DNA of 63,842 nt, taken from assembly GCA_014360825.1 (NCBI GenBank), contig JACIWT010000013.1:1-63842 (forward strand), in the 5' to 3' direction. Shown here piece by piece: positions 45,108 to 53,001 of the stretch (positions are counted from its first letter, which is position 1; each line of letters begins with the position of its first letter). The position numbers and the translations under genes are program-made. Below the pieces are notes generated by a model. It was not told the origin of the DNA, ran no database searches, and was given only the letters and a program-made list of their open reading frames with translations. This stretch comes from Chloroflexota bacterium (GTDB lineage Bacteria; Chloroflexota; Anaerolineae; UBA2200; JACIWT01).

Positions 45108-46241
45108 CTAGATTACAATCGCCAATCCCACTGCTGCTATTACCCCCATCAACCCGCCGAAGTAGAACGGCGCCTGTGGCCCCAACCAATCCCAAAGTAA
45201 CCCAGCCAGCGCCGATGCTGGAAGCAATCCGATGCCCACTACTGTTGCATGCAGGCCGATCATTGTTGCTCGTAGTTCCTGTGGCGCGATATCTGTCACT
45301 AATGCCTTCTCTACCCCCTCGGTGAAAGCCATATACAACCCGTAGACCGCGAAAAGAAGCCAGACTTGAAGCGGAGCTTTCACCAGTGCGAACCCAAGGT
45401 ACACTAAGCCGTAGACCACATAACCTGCCACAAGCAAGGTCTTGCGCCCAAGGCGATCTGACAACCGCCCCGCTGGGAGAGAGACCGTCGCAAAAATGAT
45501 GTTATAAGCCAGATATAGCAGAAGTACTGTCGGCGCATCGAAGCCAACATTCTTTGCTCGCAAAAGGAGAAACTGGTTGGATGAATTGCCCAGGGTAAAA
45601 GCGAGGACAACGAGTAAGAACGCTTTGAGTCGTGGGGGCAAGGTGGACCATTGCAGCGAGGGCCTCTCCCCTTTGGAGAGCCCTTCCCGTTTTGTTTCGC
45701 GCACTAAAGTGAGGATCAAAATAGCCGCCACGGCCGGGATAACTGCCCATAGAAAGACGGCAGCGAAGTTCCCTTGGTAGCGGGTCAGGAAAAAATAGGC
45801 AAGCAAGACCCCCGTGGCGGCCCCCGCCGTATCCAATGTCCGGTGCAATCCGAAGGCTGCCCCCCGGTGATCCGCTGCGGTGCTATCGGCGATAAGTGCA
45901 TCCCGCGGTGCAGTGCGTACGCCTTTACCGAAGCGGTCTACAATACGTCCTGCCAATACCCAGAGCCACGAGGTTGAGAGGTAAAGCAGAACCTTGCCCA
46001 CAGTGGAGGAACCGTAGCCCACCATAGTGAGCACCTTACGCTTGCCCAAACGGTCAGAGATGTAGCCGGAAAATACCTTGAGCAGACTAGCCAGACTCTC
46101 AGCAATACCCTCGATGATGCCGACGATGCCCGGACTGGCACCGAGCCGCGCGGTGAGGTAGAGCGGAAGAATGGGGTAAACCATCTCGGAACTGACATCG
46201 GTGAGAAAACTCACTAGGCCGAGCACAATGACATTGAACAC
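45108..46241 (-). CDS. Major facilitator superfamily transporter
   Basis: A 377-residue protein with about eleven hydrophobic segments. Family features are LVSFLTDVSSEMVYPILPLYL in helix 1, GYISDRLGKRKVLTMVGYGS (the MFS loop 2-3 motif) and LPAGRLSDRLGRKTLLVAGY (loop 8-9). The substrate is unknown. The GTG start at 46241 has GGAGG 5 bases upstream. A promoter candidate lies at 46569-46596, giving a leader of about 320 bases. Confidence 0.88.
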   Translation of the reverse strand: MFNVIVLGLVSFLTDVSSEMVYPILPLYLTARLGASPGIVGIIEGIAESLASLLKVFSGYISDRLGKRKVLTMVGYGSSTVGKVLLYLSTSWLWVLAGRIVDRFGKGVRTAPRDALIADSTAADHRGAAFGLHRTLDTAGAATGVLLAYFFLTRYQGNFAAVFLWAVIPAVAAILILTLVRETKREGLSKGERPSLQWSTLPPRLKAFLLVVLAFTLGNSSNQFLLLRAKNVGFDAPTVLLLYLAYNIIFATVSLPAGRLSDRLGRKTLLVAGYVVYGLVYLGFALVKAPLQVWLLFAVYGLYMAFTEGVEKALVTDIAPQELRATMIGLHATVVGIGLLPASALAGLLWDWLGPQAPFYFGGLMGVIAAVGLAIVI

Positions 46242-46568
46242 AGAGACCTCCTATTTCTGTCGGATCACTTCGCGAATTCCACGATCCTGGGTCGTGCTTC
46301 AGAACTCTACCCCGCCTTAGGGAATAGTGTGGTAGTAGCTGGATGCTTCCTCACCCACCGCTCGCCCCTCACTGGCTCGATACCTTTTTCCAGCGAGCGC
46401 AACACAGAACACAGTATACCTGGGCTAGTTTGATAGCCGGGGCCTGCTCGTTTTTCCACCAACTAGATGCCGTACACAGGACACAGCGTTGCGTGTCAGA
46501 GGACGTGTATGCGCGAATGAACCCCAAAAGAAATCGCGGGCTATCTTTTCCCGGTCTAGGATAGCGAT

Positions 46569-46596
46569 ATTGTAAACCTAACTTCACCCTTGTCAA
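46569..46596 (-). promoter_or_regulatory. Sigma-70-type promoter directed towards the MFS gene
   Basis: On the minus strand consensus TTGACA (46591-46596) and TACAAT (46569-46574) are separated by 16 bases. The next gene in this direction begins at 46241, so the leader would be about 320 bases. Confidence 0.55.
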
Positions 46597-46715
46597 CTAT
46601 CCCACGCACTGTCTCAGCGGGTTTGGGAGTGATCCGTTCTGGCCTAGATCGCTCCTGATTCCGAAAATGATCCCGCTTGCGCAAGTTTGAGAATTTCGAG
46701 TTCGAAAGGGATGGA

Positions 46716-46793
46716 TTGGCATATTTTGAGCTAAATTGGATCTATACAAAGAGCGGAAAATGTGCTAATATTGATATGCCAATAATCCAATTT
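46716..46793. promoter_or_regulatory. Two interleaved inverted repeats upstream of the MocR gene
   Basis: TTGGCATAT (46716-46724) is repeated inverted as ATATGCCAA (46774-46782), and AAATTGGAT (46733-46741) as ATCCAATTT (46785-46793). Both pairs are perfect over 9 bases. They interleave (A B A' B'), and all contain the element TTGG/CCAA. The position just upstream of a MocR/PdxR-type regulator fits binding sites for that dimer. Confidence 0.5.
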
Positions 46794-46818
46794 GGACTAA
46801 TCTCTTGAGGGAGGGGTT

Positions 46819-48351
46819 ATGCGTATTCCTCTGGATCGCGAGAGTTCTGTTCCTCTTTATCAGCAAATCAGGGATTTCCTGCGCAGGGAGATCCAACGCG
46901 GGGATCTGGCTCCGGAAACGCGATTACCTCCCACTCGGGAATTGGCTGCAGCGTTGGGGGTAAATCGTCTTACTGTCTCTAGCGCCTACGCTGAACTGGA
47001 GGCCGAAGGACTTATCTATGCTCATGTGGGCCGCGGCACGTTCGTTGCTTCTTCGCCCCAGTCCGCTACCACTGGCATTGAGAGGCGGACTGCTTTGCGA
47101 ACGGGAGAATGGCCCTCATGGCAACAGGCGTATCCCCGGCCCCTCCAATACGCAGGGAGAACGGAGATAGAGCGTCTCCTAACGTTGGCCGCCAACCCGG
47201 GGGTTATCTCCTTTGCCCAGGGCACTGGTGCCAGCGATCTCTTTCCGGTCGCTCAATTCCGGCAGGCCATGAATGAAGTGTTGCGTCGAGATAAGGCGGA
47301 TGCTCTGGGCTACGGCGAACGAGCAGGTTATCCGCCACTGCGGCTCACTATCGCACGGGTGCTGGCTAGCCAGGGGCTCGCTGTCTCCCCCGACGAGATC
47401 ATTATCACCACTGGTTCCCAGCAAGCCTTAGACTTGGTGGCCCGCACGCTGCTCCGCCCTGGCGACCCGGTGCTGGTGGAAAGCCCAACTTATTCGGGAG
47501 CATTGGAGGTCTTCGAGGGCGTTGAGGCCCGCCTGATAGCCGTGCCTATGGACGAGGAAGGAATGCGCGTGGAGGTCGTGGAGGAGTTGATCCAATATGC
47601 GCGCCCCCGTTTGATCTACACTATCCCCACCTTTCACAACCCGACTGGGACTGCGTTAGGCAATGCTCGACGGCGACAACTGGTGGCGCTCTCTGAATGT
47701 TACAATATCCCCATCTTGGAAGACGACTTCGTTGGTGATCTGCGCTACGACGGTCCCGCCCAACCTGCGCTCAAAACCATAGACGCGCGTGGCAACGTGA
47801 TTTACGTTAGCACCTTCTCTAAGATGCTAATGCCTGGCTTGCGGATAGGCTTTTTGGTCGCCTCTGGCCCTGTCTATGACCATTTGTTGATCCGCAAAAG
47901 GGCCACAGACCTCGCTACATCTAATCTAATTCAGAGAGCACTTGAAGCATACATTACTGTGGGGCGCTATCAAGCACACTTGCGCCGTGCCTGTCGGATC
48001 TACCGTCAGCGGCGCGATGTGATGGTGCAATGCTTGCGAGAACAATGCCCCAGTGAGGTTACTTGGAATATCCCCAGAGGCGGGCTTTTCATTTGGGTGC
48101 GTCTTCCGGGGTCGGTTTCCGTGCCCCAATTGTACCTGGAAGCAATACAGGAGGGAGTGGCCTTCTTGCCTGGTACTTTTCTGTTCCCTGGCAATGAGGA
48201 ATACCCAGCCATACGCCTTAACTTCACGGTGCACCCACCCGACATCATTACAGAGGGCATGCGGCGGCTTGGACGAGTGCTGGGCCGTTTCTTGGCCCGC
48301 GCGGAAAGCGGAACGATTCCGTCCCATGATCAGAAGACTGTTGTGGTGTGA
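46819..48351 (+). CDS. MocR/PdxR-type GntR regulator with aminotransferase domain
   Basis: A 510-residue protein. Residues about 10-75 form a GntR winged helix (YQQIRDFLRREIQRGDLAPE, RLPPTRELAAALGVNRLTV). The rest is a fold type I aminotransferase domain with YGERAGYPPLRLTIARVL, TGSQQALDLVARTLLRPGDP, FHNPTGT and the PLP-lysine segment STFSKMLMPGLRIGF. Such proteins regulate PLP, GABA or amino-acid genes. A role as a true aminotransferase cannot be excluded. The inverted repeats upstream suggest autoregulation. ATG with GGGAGGGG upstream. Confidence 0.9.
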   Translation: MRIPLDRESSVPLYQQIRDFLRREIQRGDLAPETRLPPTRELAAALGVNRLTVSSAYAELEAEGLIYAHVGRGTFVASSPQSATTGIERRTALRTGEWPSWQQAYPRPLQYAGRTEIERLLTLAANPGVISFAQGTGASDLFPVAQFRQAMNEVLRRDKADALGYGERAGYPPLRLTIARVLASQGLAVSPDEIIITTGSQQALDLVARTLLRPGDPVLVESPTYSGALEVFEGVEARLIAVPMDEEGMRVEVVEELIQYARPRLIYTIPTFHNPTGTALGNARRRQLVALSECYNIPILEDDFVGDLRYDGPAQPALKTIDARGNVIYVSTFSKMLMPGLRIGFLVASGPVYDHLLIRKRATDLATSNLIQRALEAYITVGRYQAHLRRACRIYRQRRDVMVQCLREQCPSEVTWNIPRGGLFIWVRLPGSVSVPQLYLEAIQEGVAFLPGTFLFPGNEEYPAIRLNFTVHPPDIITEGMRRLGRVLGRFLARAESGTIPSHDQKTVVV

Positions 48352-48393
48352 GATTGGGACTAATAGTGGAGGATAAAACCCTGGGAGTCGAAT

Positions 48394-48422
48394 TTGACAA
48401 ATTCAGCGACACGTGTTATAAT
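48394..48422 (+). promoter_or_regulatory. Full-consensus sigma-70 promoter of the GntR gene
   Basis: TTGACA (48394-48399) and TATAAT (48417-48422) are both perfect and separated by the optimal 17 bases. Transcription should begin near 48429, inside the palindrome at 48428-48449. Confidence 0.85.
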
Positions 48423-48427
48423 GTGTT

Positions 48428-48449
48428 TTGTCATATTGTCCTATGACAA
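48428..48449. promoter_or_regulatory. Perfect palindromic operator at the GntR transcription start
   Basis: TTGTCATA and TATGACAA are separated by 6 bases. It spans the predicted start site, so a bound dimer would block initiation. The half-site TGACAA also occurs in the -35 region (48395-48400). Autorepression by the product of 48473-49441 is the simplest reading. Confidence 0.65.
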
Positions 48450-48472
48450 TAAACCATATGGAGGATTAGTGG

Positions 48473-49441
48473 ATGCAAATCAGCATTGAGCCAGGTGATC
48501 TTTTACCGATTCACGCTCAACTTAGGGAGCAGATCAGATTCCTAATCCTCAACGGAGAGTTGGCTCCTGGGACCAAACTGCCGACGATCCGTCAGTTGGC
48601 TGGCTTTTTGAGAATAAATCGTAACACGGTCCTCAAGGCCTATCAAGAACTGATGCAGGACGGTCTGATTGAGTGCCAGCGGGGTCGTGGTTGTGTAGTG
48701 GTGGATCGGCCTGTGGCCATTGCCCAACCTGTGTCCGCCCAACTGCTCGCGGTTATTGATTCCGCCATTGAGCAGGCCGGGGAACTCGGAATTAATCCGG
48801 ATGACTTTGCGGCCTTCGCATACGCACGCGCCAAACAGCGCCGCGATGTTCCAGTCAAGCGTCGGCTTGTGTTTGTCGAGTGTGCGGCACGCATTGCCGA
48901 AACATTCGCCAAGATCATCCAGGACAGGCTTGGCATGCAGGTAACACCCATTGTCCTGGAAGACCTGCAGCAACCTACGGCTGAGATAGAGCAGTGCATT
49001 CGTGAGGCCCATGTGGTAGCGACAACCTTCTTCCACCTTCAGGAAGTGAAGCACCTGCTAAGCAAAACAAAGAAGATGGTGGTGGGACTGGGGCTAAAAC
49101 CGCATTTGGAGAAACTGGTCCAGATTGCTGCGCTTCCTGAAGGTACACCTACTGCAATGATATGTGCCAGCGAATGCAGTGCTCTGAACATGAAGCGATC
49201 ACTAGAAAACGCGGGCATCCGAGTGTTAGATGCCGCTGCCTCTGGTGTGGATGACCCGCAAAGGCTGGCTCAGACATTGTCCGGGCGCGCTGTGGTTATC
49301 GCTTCGGATCTCGTCGCCGCTGAGGTACGCCCCCTGTTGCAGCCAGGCCAAGAGTTAATCGTGCTGGATTACCTGGCGTTAGATGAGGGGGGTATCAGCC
49401 TGTTAAAGTCTATGGTAACTGAGGAACTGGCGAAGGTGTAG
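48473..49441 (+). CDS. GntR-family transcriptional regulator with unusual effector domain
   Basis: A 322-residue protein. The winged helix (IHAQLREQIRFLILNGELAP, KLPTIRQLAGFLRINRNTVL) is YtrA/GntR type at residues about 10-75. The remaining 240 residues form an alpha/beta domain (LVFVECAARIAETFAKII, VVGLGLKPHLEKLVQIAAL, VVIASDLVAAEVRPLL) reminiscent of periplasmic-binding-protein-like sensors; the ligand is unknown. ATG with GGAGG upstream. It heads a long rightward gene run, and the operator at 48428-48449 implies that it controls it. Confidence 0.88.
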   Translation: MQISIEPGDLLPIHAQLREQIRFLILNGELAPGTKLPTIRQLAGFLRINRNTVLKAYQELMQDGLIECQRGRGCVVVDRPVAIAQPVSAQLLAVIDSAIEQAGELGINPDDFAAFAYARAKQRRDVPVKRRLVFVECAARIAETFAKIIQDRLGMQVTPIVLEDLQQPTAEIEQCIREAHVVATTFFHLQEVKHLLSKTKKMVVGLGLKPHLEKLVQIAALPEGTPTAMICASECSALNMKRSLENAGIRVLDAAASGVDDPQRLAQTLSGRAVVIASDLVAAEVRPLLQPGQELIVLDYLALDEGGISLLKSMVTEELAKV

Positions 49442-49477
49442 GAGCCATGTTATTCAGAATCAGAGGAGGGGATCGAG

Positions 49478-49828
49478 GTGTCCGGACTTAGCAATCCCTT
49501 CCAGAGGTCGGTTATGGCAGTAGATCAGTATCCGCAATTAGAGCCTTGGGAAGCGGCAGCGGGAACCAAGGACGAGAGATGGTTGGCCCCCATGATTCGT
49601 GGGCTCTTGTGGTCATGGGTGGGCAATGCGGAGCCGTCGCCGACGACCTGGGCCCGAATCAAAGAGCGCCTACTCCGACTGCAGCGGAGAGGGCAATCAG
49701 GTCTGGCAGCACCGGTCATCTCCGAGACCACTAGTCATAGTGTAGCAGAAACGCGCAATTTAGATGCAGCCTCACGATCCAAGGACATAGACGTGGATAA
49801 ATCGCAGCGGAGTTTCATCGCGGTGTGA
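49478..49828 (+). CDS. Small protein downstream of GntR regulator, unknown function
   Basis: A 116-residue soluble protein not recognised. The middle contains RWLAPMIRGLLWSWVGNAEP and PTTWARIKERLLRLQRR, an amphipathic helical pair rich in Trp and Arg; the tail is polar and looks disordered. A GTG start with AGGAGGGG upstream supports that it is translated. It lies 36 bases after the regulator gene. Confidence 0.65.
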   Translation: MSGLSNPFQRSVMAVDQYPQLEPWEAAAGTKDERWLAPMIRGLLWSWVGNAEPSPTTWARIKERLLRLQRRGQSGLAAPVISETTSHSVAETRNLDAASRSKDIDVDKSQRSFIAV

Positions 49829-49859
49829 AAGTCCGCCACAGGAGCATGGGAGGAATAAA

Positions 49860-50099
49860 ATGCTAAACGCGAAAGATATTCTGACACAGCAGGAGTTGTA
49901 CAAGGACCTATTACGCGAAGCCGAGCGGGAGAGGCTCTGTCGCCAGGTAGCGAGGAGGAAAGGAGAGGGCGATCGCTTCTACTGCCAGGTTTTGATCTGG
50001 CTGGGTCGTCGGCTCGTGGCCTGGGGATGGTATCTTCAGGAACGCTACGGCGCTGTAACGGAGAAGCCCGTGACTCTCGTCGCACACCGTGTACGGTGA
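49860..50099 (+). CDS. Small basic protein with one amphipathic or membrane-associated helix
   Basis: A 79-residue protein. A charged N-terminal helix (QQELYKDLLREAERERLCRQ) is followed by FYCQVLIWLGRRLVAWGWYL, which is Trp-rich and could lie in or on the membrane. No family is recognised. The ATG has GGGAGGAA upstream, 31 bases after the preceding gene. The pairing with the 116-residue protein suggests joint function. Confidence 0.65.
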   Translation: MLNAKDILTQQELYKDLLREAERERLCRQVARRKGEGDRFYCQVLIWLGRRLVAWGWYLQERYGAVTEKPVTLVAHRVR

Positions 50100-50155
50100 G
50101 CCGTGAACGCAGGCTGACGTGGGAGAGTCTAAGCAACGCGAGGAGGGACGAAAAC

Positions 50156-50617
50156 ATGGATCTTGCGGATGTGACGTATTGTGGTCTGTACTGTGGCTTG
50201 TGCGCCTGTCGTCGGCGCATCCCACAACAAGCAGCAGCATTGCGAGATACATTGCATCGGGAGGGCTACGACCAGGGTTACTTTGACATTCCCGGCTTAG
50301 AAGGGGCTTTCACCGCTTTCTGGGAAGGGTTGAATTGCCTTGCTGAGACCCCTTGCCCTGGCTGCCGATCTGGAGGAGGTAATCCGGAATGCGCTATCCG
50401 GCGCTGTGCCCAAGAGCGGGAGGTGACTGTCTGCCCGCTATGCGCCGACTACCCTTGCGCACGGCTGGAAGTCCTCCGCAATTATCCATTACTGCTGGCT
50501 GACGGGCGGCGGATGCAACAGATAGGGTTGGAAAAGTGGATCGCCGAACAGGAAGAGCGAGCCGCGACCGGTTTCGCCTATGCGGACATTCGATTTCCAG
50601 CAGGTATGGGGCAATGA
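50156..50617 (+). CDS. DUF3795-type Cys-rich protein
   Basis: A 153-residue protein with many cysteines: TYCGLYCGLCACRRR near the N-terminus, CPGCRSGGGNPECAIRRCA in the middle and CPLCADYPCARLE further on. This matches the DUF3795 pattern, presumed to bind metal ions or iron-sulfur clusters; the function is unknown. The ATG at 50156 has GAGGAGGG upstream. The stop overlaps the next start (ATGA). Confidence 0.8.
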   Translation: MDLADVTYCGLYCGLCACRRRIPQQAAALRDTLHREGYDQGYFDIPGLEGAFTAFWEGLNCLAETPCPGCRSGGGNPECAIRRCAQEREVTVCPLCADYPCARLEVLRNYPLLLADGRRMQQIGLEKWIAEQEERAATGFAYADIRFPAGMGQ

Positions 50618-51120
50618 TACCGGTCCGGACAGTAGTGTTCGATTGGGGAGACACAGTGATGCGTGTTTTCCCAGAATGTCAGGGACCGATGGCTCATTGG
50701 CCCCGAGTAGAGGCCGTGCCAGGTGTCATTGAGACACTTCAGGCTCTCCATCAGCGCTATTGTCTCGTCCTGGCGACGAACGCCGCCGAATCAGGCGCAT
50801 CCCTGGTGCGGGAGGCACTGGGACGAGCAGGATTGGAAGGATGCTTTGATGTTATTCTGACAGCGCAGGAATTAGGAGCGCGCAAGCCCGATCCGGCCTT
50901 TTTCCAGCGGGTCCTGGCCGCCCTGAACTGCACCCCGGGCGACGCAGTAGTGGTAGGAGACGATTATCAGACAGACGTGATCGGTGCTAAAGAGGCTGGG
51001 TTAAGGGCCATCTGGTTTAATCCGAGCGGGGCCTCTTGCCCGCTTGCTCATCCGCTACACGATGCGGAGGTGCGGACAATGGCCGAACTGCCTACTGCGT
51101 TAGAGAATTTGTTCACGTGA
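50614..51120 (+). CDS. HAD-superfamily hydrolase
   Basis: A 168-residue HAD phosphatase-type protein. Motif I is VVFDWGDTVMRVF (nucleophile Asp; the second Asp of DxD is Gly, as in some haloacid-dehalogenase-like members). Motif II is LVLATNAAES, and motif III/IV is ARKPDPAFFQRVL with VVGDDYQTDVIGAKEAGLRA. The cap is small. The substrate is unknown. The ATG overlaps the DUF3795 stop as ATGA. Confidence 0.87.
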   Translation: MIPVRTVVFDWGDTVMRVFPECQGPMAHWPRVEAVPGVIETLQALHQRYCLVLATNAAESGASLVREALGRAGLEGCFDVILTAQELGARKPDPAFFQRVLAALNCTPGDAVVVGDDYQTDVIGAKEAGLRAIWFNPSGASCPLAHPLHDAEVRTMAELPTALENLFT

Positions 51121-51145
51121 AGTCTGATTTGAAGGGCAACTAACC

Positions 51146-52084
51146 ATGACCATGGTGAAAGCGAAAGACTTATTCCTGCAATTGGAAAAACGAGGTTACA
51201 AGGGCCGCATTGTATCTATCCGGCGTCTCCCCGATCTACAGAAAGAGATCGAAGGCCTCTACAAACAGGGTCTATTGGACGAGGGATTTTATCAGGAACG
51301 ACTGGCCTGGTTCACTTTTAGCCCACCCGATAGTCTGCCAGAACCCCGATCCATAATTGTGATCGCGATCCCACAGCCGCAGATTCAGGTTATCTTCAGT
51401 TGGAATGAAGGAGCGTTAGCACTCCTTGTTCCCCCAACATATGTAGCCTATCGTGAGGTGAATCAACGGGTGGAGGATCTGCTCGCGGCGTTTCTGAGGC
51501 CAGAGAGATATCAGGTGACTCAGGCAGCGCTACCGTTGAAACCCTTGGCCGTGCGTAGTGGGTTGGGTTGCTATGGGAGGAACAACATCTGCTACGTTCA
51601 TGGAATGGGGAGTTTTCATCGGCTGGTGGCTTTTTACTCTGACTTTCCTTGTCAGGAGGACGAGTGGCGAGAACCAGAAATGCTAGAGCGTTGCCAGAAT
51701 TGTCAGGCCTGTCTCCGTTCGTGCCCTACCGGAGCGATCGCTCCTGAGCGTTTTCTCCTCCATGCAGAAAGGTGCATCACTTTTCACAATGAGCGCTCCG
51801 ATGACTTTCCCAGTTGGATAGACCCTTCCTGGCACAACTGTCTGATCGGCTGTCTGCACTGCCAAAGGGTCTGCCCCCAAAATCGGGATTTCCTAAACTG
51901 GGTCGAGAGAGGAGAAGAGTTCTCTCGGGAGGAGACCGCTTTGATTTTGGCCAGGGTTCCATTGGATCAATTTCCCAGCGCCACGGCAGAGAAACTGGAA
52001 CGCCTCGACTTGGTCGAATATATGGATGTTCTACCTCGTAACCTGAGAGTTATGCTCACCAGGATGAGCCAACAGCGGGGTTGA
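51146..52084 (+). CDS. Epoxyqueuosine reductase (QueG)-like iron-sulfur protein
   Basis: A 312-residue protein. The C-terminal half has two [4Fe-4S] motifs, CQNCQACLRSCPTGAI and CLIGCLHCQRVCPQN, as in QueG, which reduces epoxyqueuosine in tRNA using cobalamin. LAVRSGLGCYGRNNICYV fits the QueG-like cofactor region. It is shorter than typical QueG and lacks the C-terminal HEAT region, so a related reductase is possible. The ATG at 51146 or 51152 may be used. Confidence 0.82.
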   Translation: MTMVKAKDLFLQLEKRGYKGRIVSIRRLPDLQKEIEGLYKQGLLDEGFYQERLAWFTFSPPDSLPEPRSIIVIAIPQPQIQVIFSWNEGALALLVPPTYVAYREVNQRVEDLLAAFLRPERYQVTQAALPLKPLAVRSGLGCYGRNNICYVHGMGSFHRLVAFYSDFPCQEDEWREPEMLERCQNCQACLRSCPTGAIAPERFLLHAERCITFHNERSDDFPSWIDPSWHNCLIGCLHCQRVCPQNRDFLNWVERGEEFSREETALILARVPLDQFPSATAEKLERLDLVEYMDVLPRNLRVMLTRMSQQRG

Positions 52085-52175
52085 TGATCACGTATCTCCC
52101 AACTAACGATCATCACCTAAGGCCGGTTTGACAGCGGAAGTGCGCCTGGGGTGAAAACAAAAGGAGGTCCTTCGC

Positions 52176-52493
52176 ATGATTGTCAAAAGCGCTCAACGTC
52201 AGGTACGGACGTTTAAGGGGGTTGACTTTCTGGTGGGAGCAACTGGAGAACGCACGATGGTTACCCTTATGACGTTCAAGAAGGGCCAGGAAGTGGGCGT
52301 GCATCGCCACACCCATGAGCAGGCCGGCTATTGCATCCAAGGGCGTTTTCTGTTGACGATAAACGATGTAGAGGCGCTCATCGAACCAGGTGACAGCTAC
52401 GTGATACCAAGTGGTGCCCCCCACAGTTACCGTGTGTTGGGAGATGCCCTGGCTGTTGAAGTCTTTTCACCACCTCGAGAAGACTACCGATAA
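52176..52493 (+). CDS. Cupin-domain protein
   Basis: A 105-residue single cupin with GQEVGVHRHTHEQAGYCIQG (motif 1, His-x-His-x4-Gln) and GDSYVIPSGAPHSYRV (motif 2, His). These would bind one metal. The ligand or substrate is unknown. ATG with AAAGGAGG upstream, 91 bases after the QueG-like gene. Confidence 0.85.
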   Translation: MIVKSAQRQVRTFKGVDFLVGATGERTMVTLMTFKKGQEVGVHRHTHEQAGYCIQGRFLLTINDVEALIEPGDSYVIPSGAPHSYRVLGDALAVEVFSPPREDYR

Positions 52494-52565
52494 AAGGCTC
52501 ACAGGCTATGTTGGAGCGTCTTCTCTTCAGTGTTTCCGCTATTGCGGAGTGTGGGAGGTATTCAA

Positions 52566-52946
52566 GTGATTCTACGCGTATGGGATATCACTTTCACCGT
52601 ATCGGACTTGGAGCGAGGGGTGAATTTCTACGAGAACATTCTGGGGTTGGCTAAGAAGTACCAATTCGCCACCTACGCTGGTTTCGATTGCGGCGGGGTA
52701 GAAATTGGATTGCAGCCCGGCACCCCCATTCGCACGCCAGAAAGCACTCCCTGCGTGAATTTCCTGGTGCGAGACGTGGACGAGGCATACCAAGTGCTGC
52801 GCGAACGGGGCGTGCAGTTCCTCCAGGAGCCGCATGATACGCCCTGGGGTGGGCGCATCGCCCTGTTCGTCGACCCCGATGGCCACCCATTGCAACTGGT
52901 GCAAATAGACTGGCGTAAGTACTTCGCAGTCTGTGCGCCGAAGTAA
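52566..52946 (+). CDS. Glyoxalase/VOC-superfamily protein
   Basis: A 126-residue vicinal-oxygen-chelate domain. Repeats are WDITFTVSDLERGVNFYENI and VNFLVRDVDEAYQVLRERGV, and the end is ALFVDPDGHPLQLVQI. Metal ligands fit some dioxygenase or glyoxalase members, but the function is not assignable. The GTG at 52566 is chosen because GGAGG stands about 8 bases upstream; a longer start at 52530 has no such site. Confidence 0.85.
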   Translation: MILRVWDITFTVSDLERGVNFYENILGLAKKYQFATYAGFDCGGVEIGLQPGTPIRTPESTPCVNFLVRDVDEAYQVLRERGVQFLQEPHDTPWGGRIALFVDPDGHPLQLVQIDWRKYFAVCAPK

Positions 52947-53001
52947 CACACTGTGGAAAAGGCGCCGTGGCAATATGCGATTCTCCGTCTAGCGTTCAGA
53001 A

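Larger units (their letters stand above)
46242..46818. other. Intergenic region between divergent MFS and MocR genes
   Basis: A 577-base gap with no supportable gene. It holds a leftward promoter at 46569-46596 and a cluster of inverted repeats at 46716-46793 just before the MocR gene. A short hairpin (CACGA/TCGTG, around 46282-46298) lies in the MFS leader. Short open frames in both directions have unconvincing composition. Confidence 0.6.

Noticed and set aside
46369-46596. Leftward 75-codon frame in the MFS leader
   Set aside because: It would begin inside the promoter at 46569-46596, has no ribosome site and an odd Cys/Trp-rich composition.
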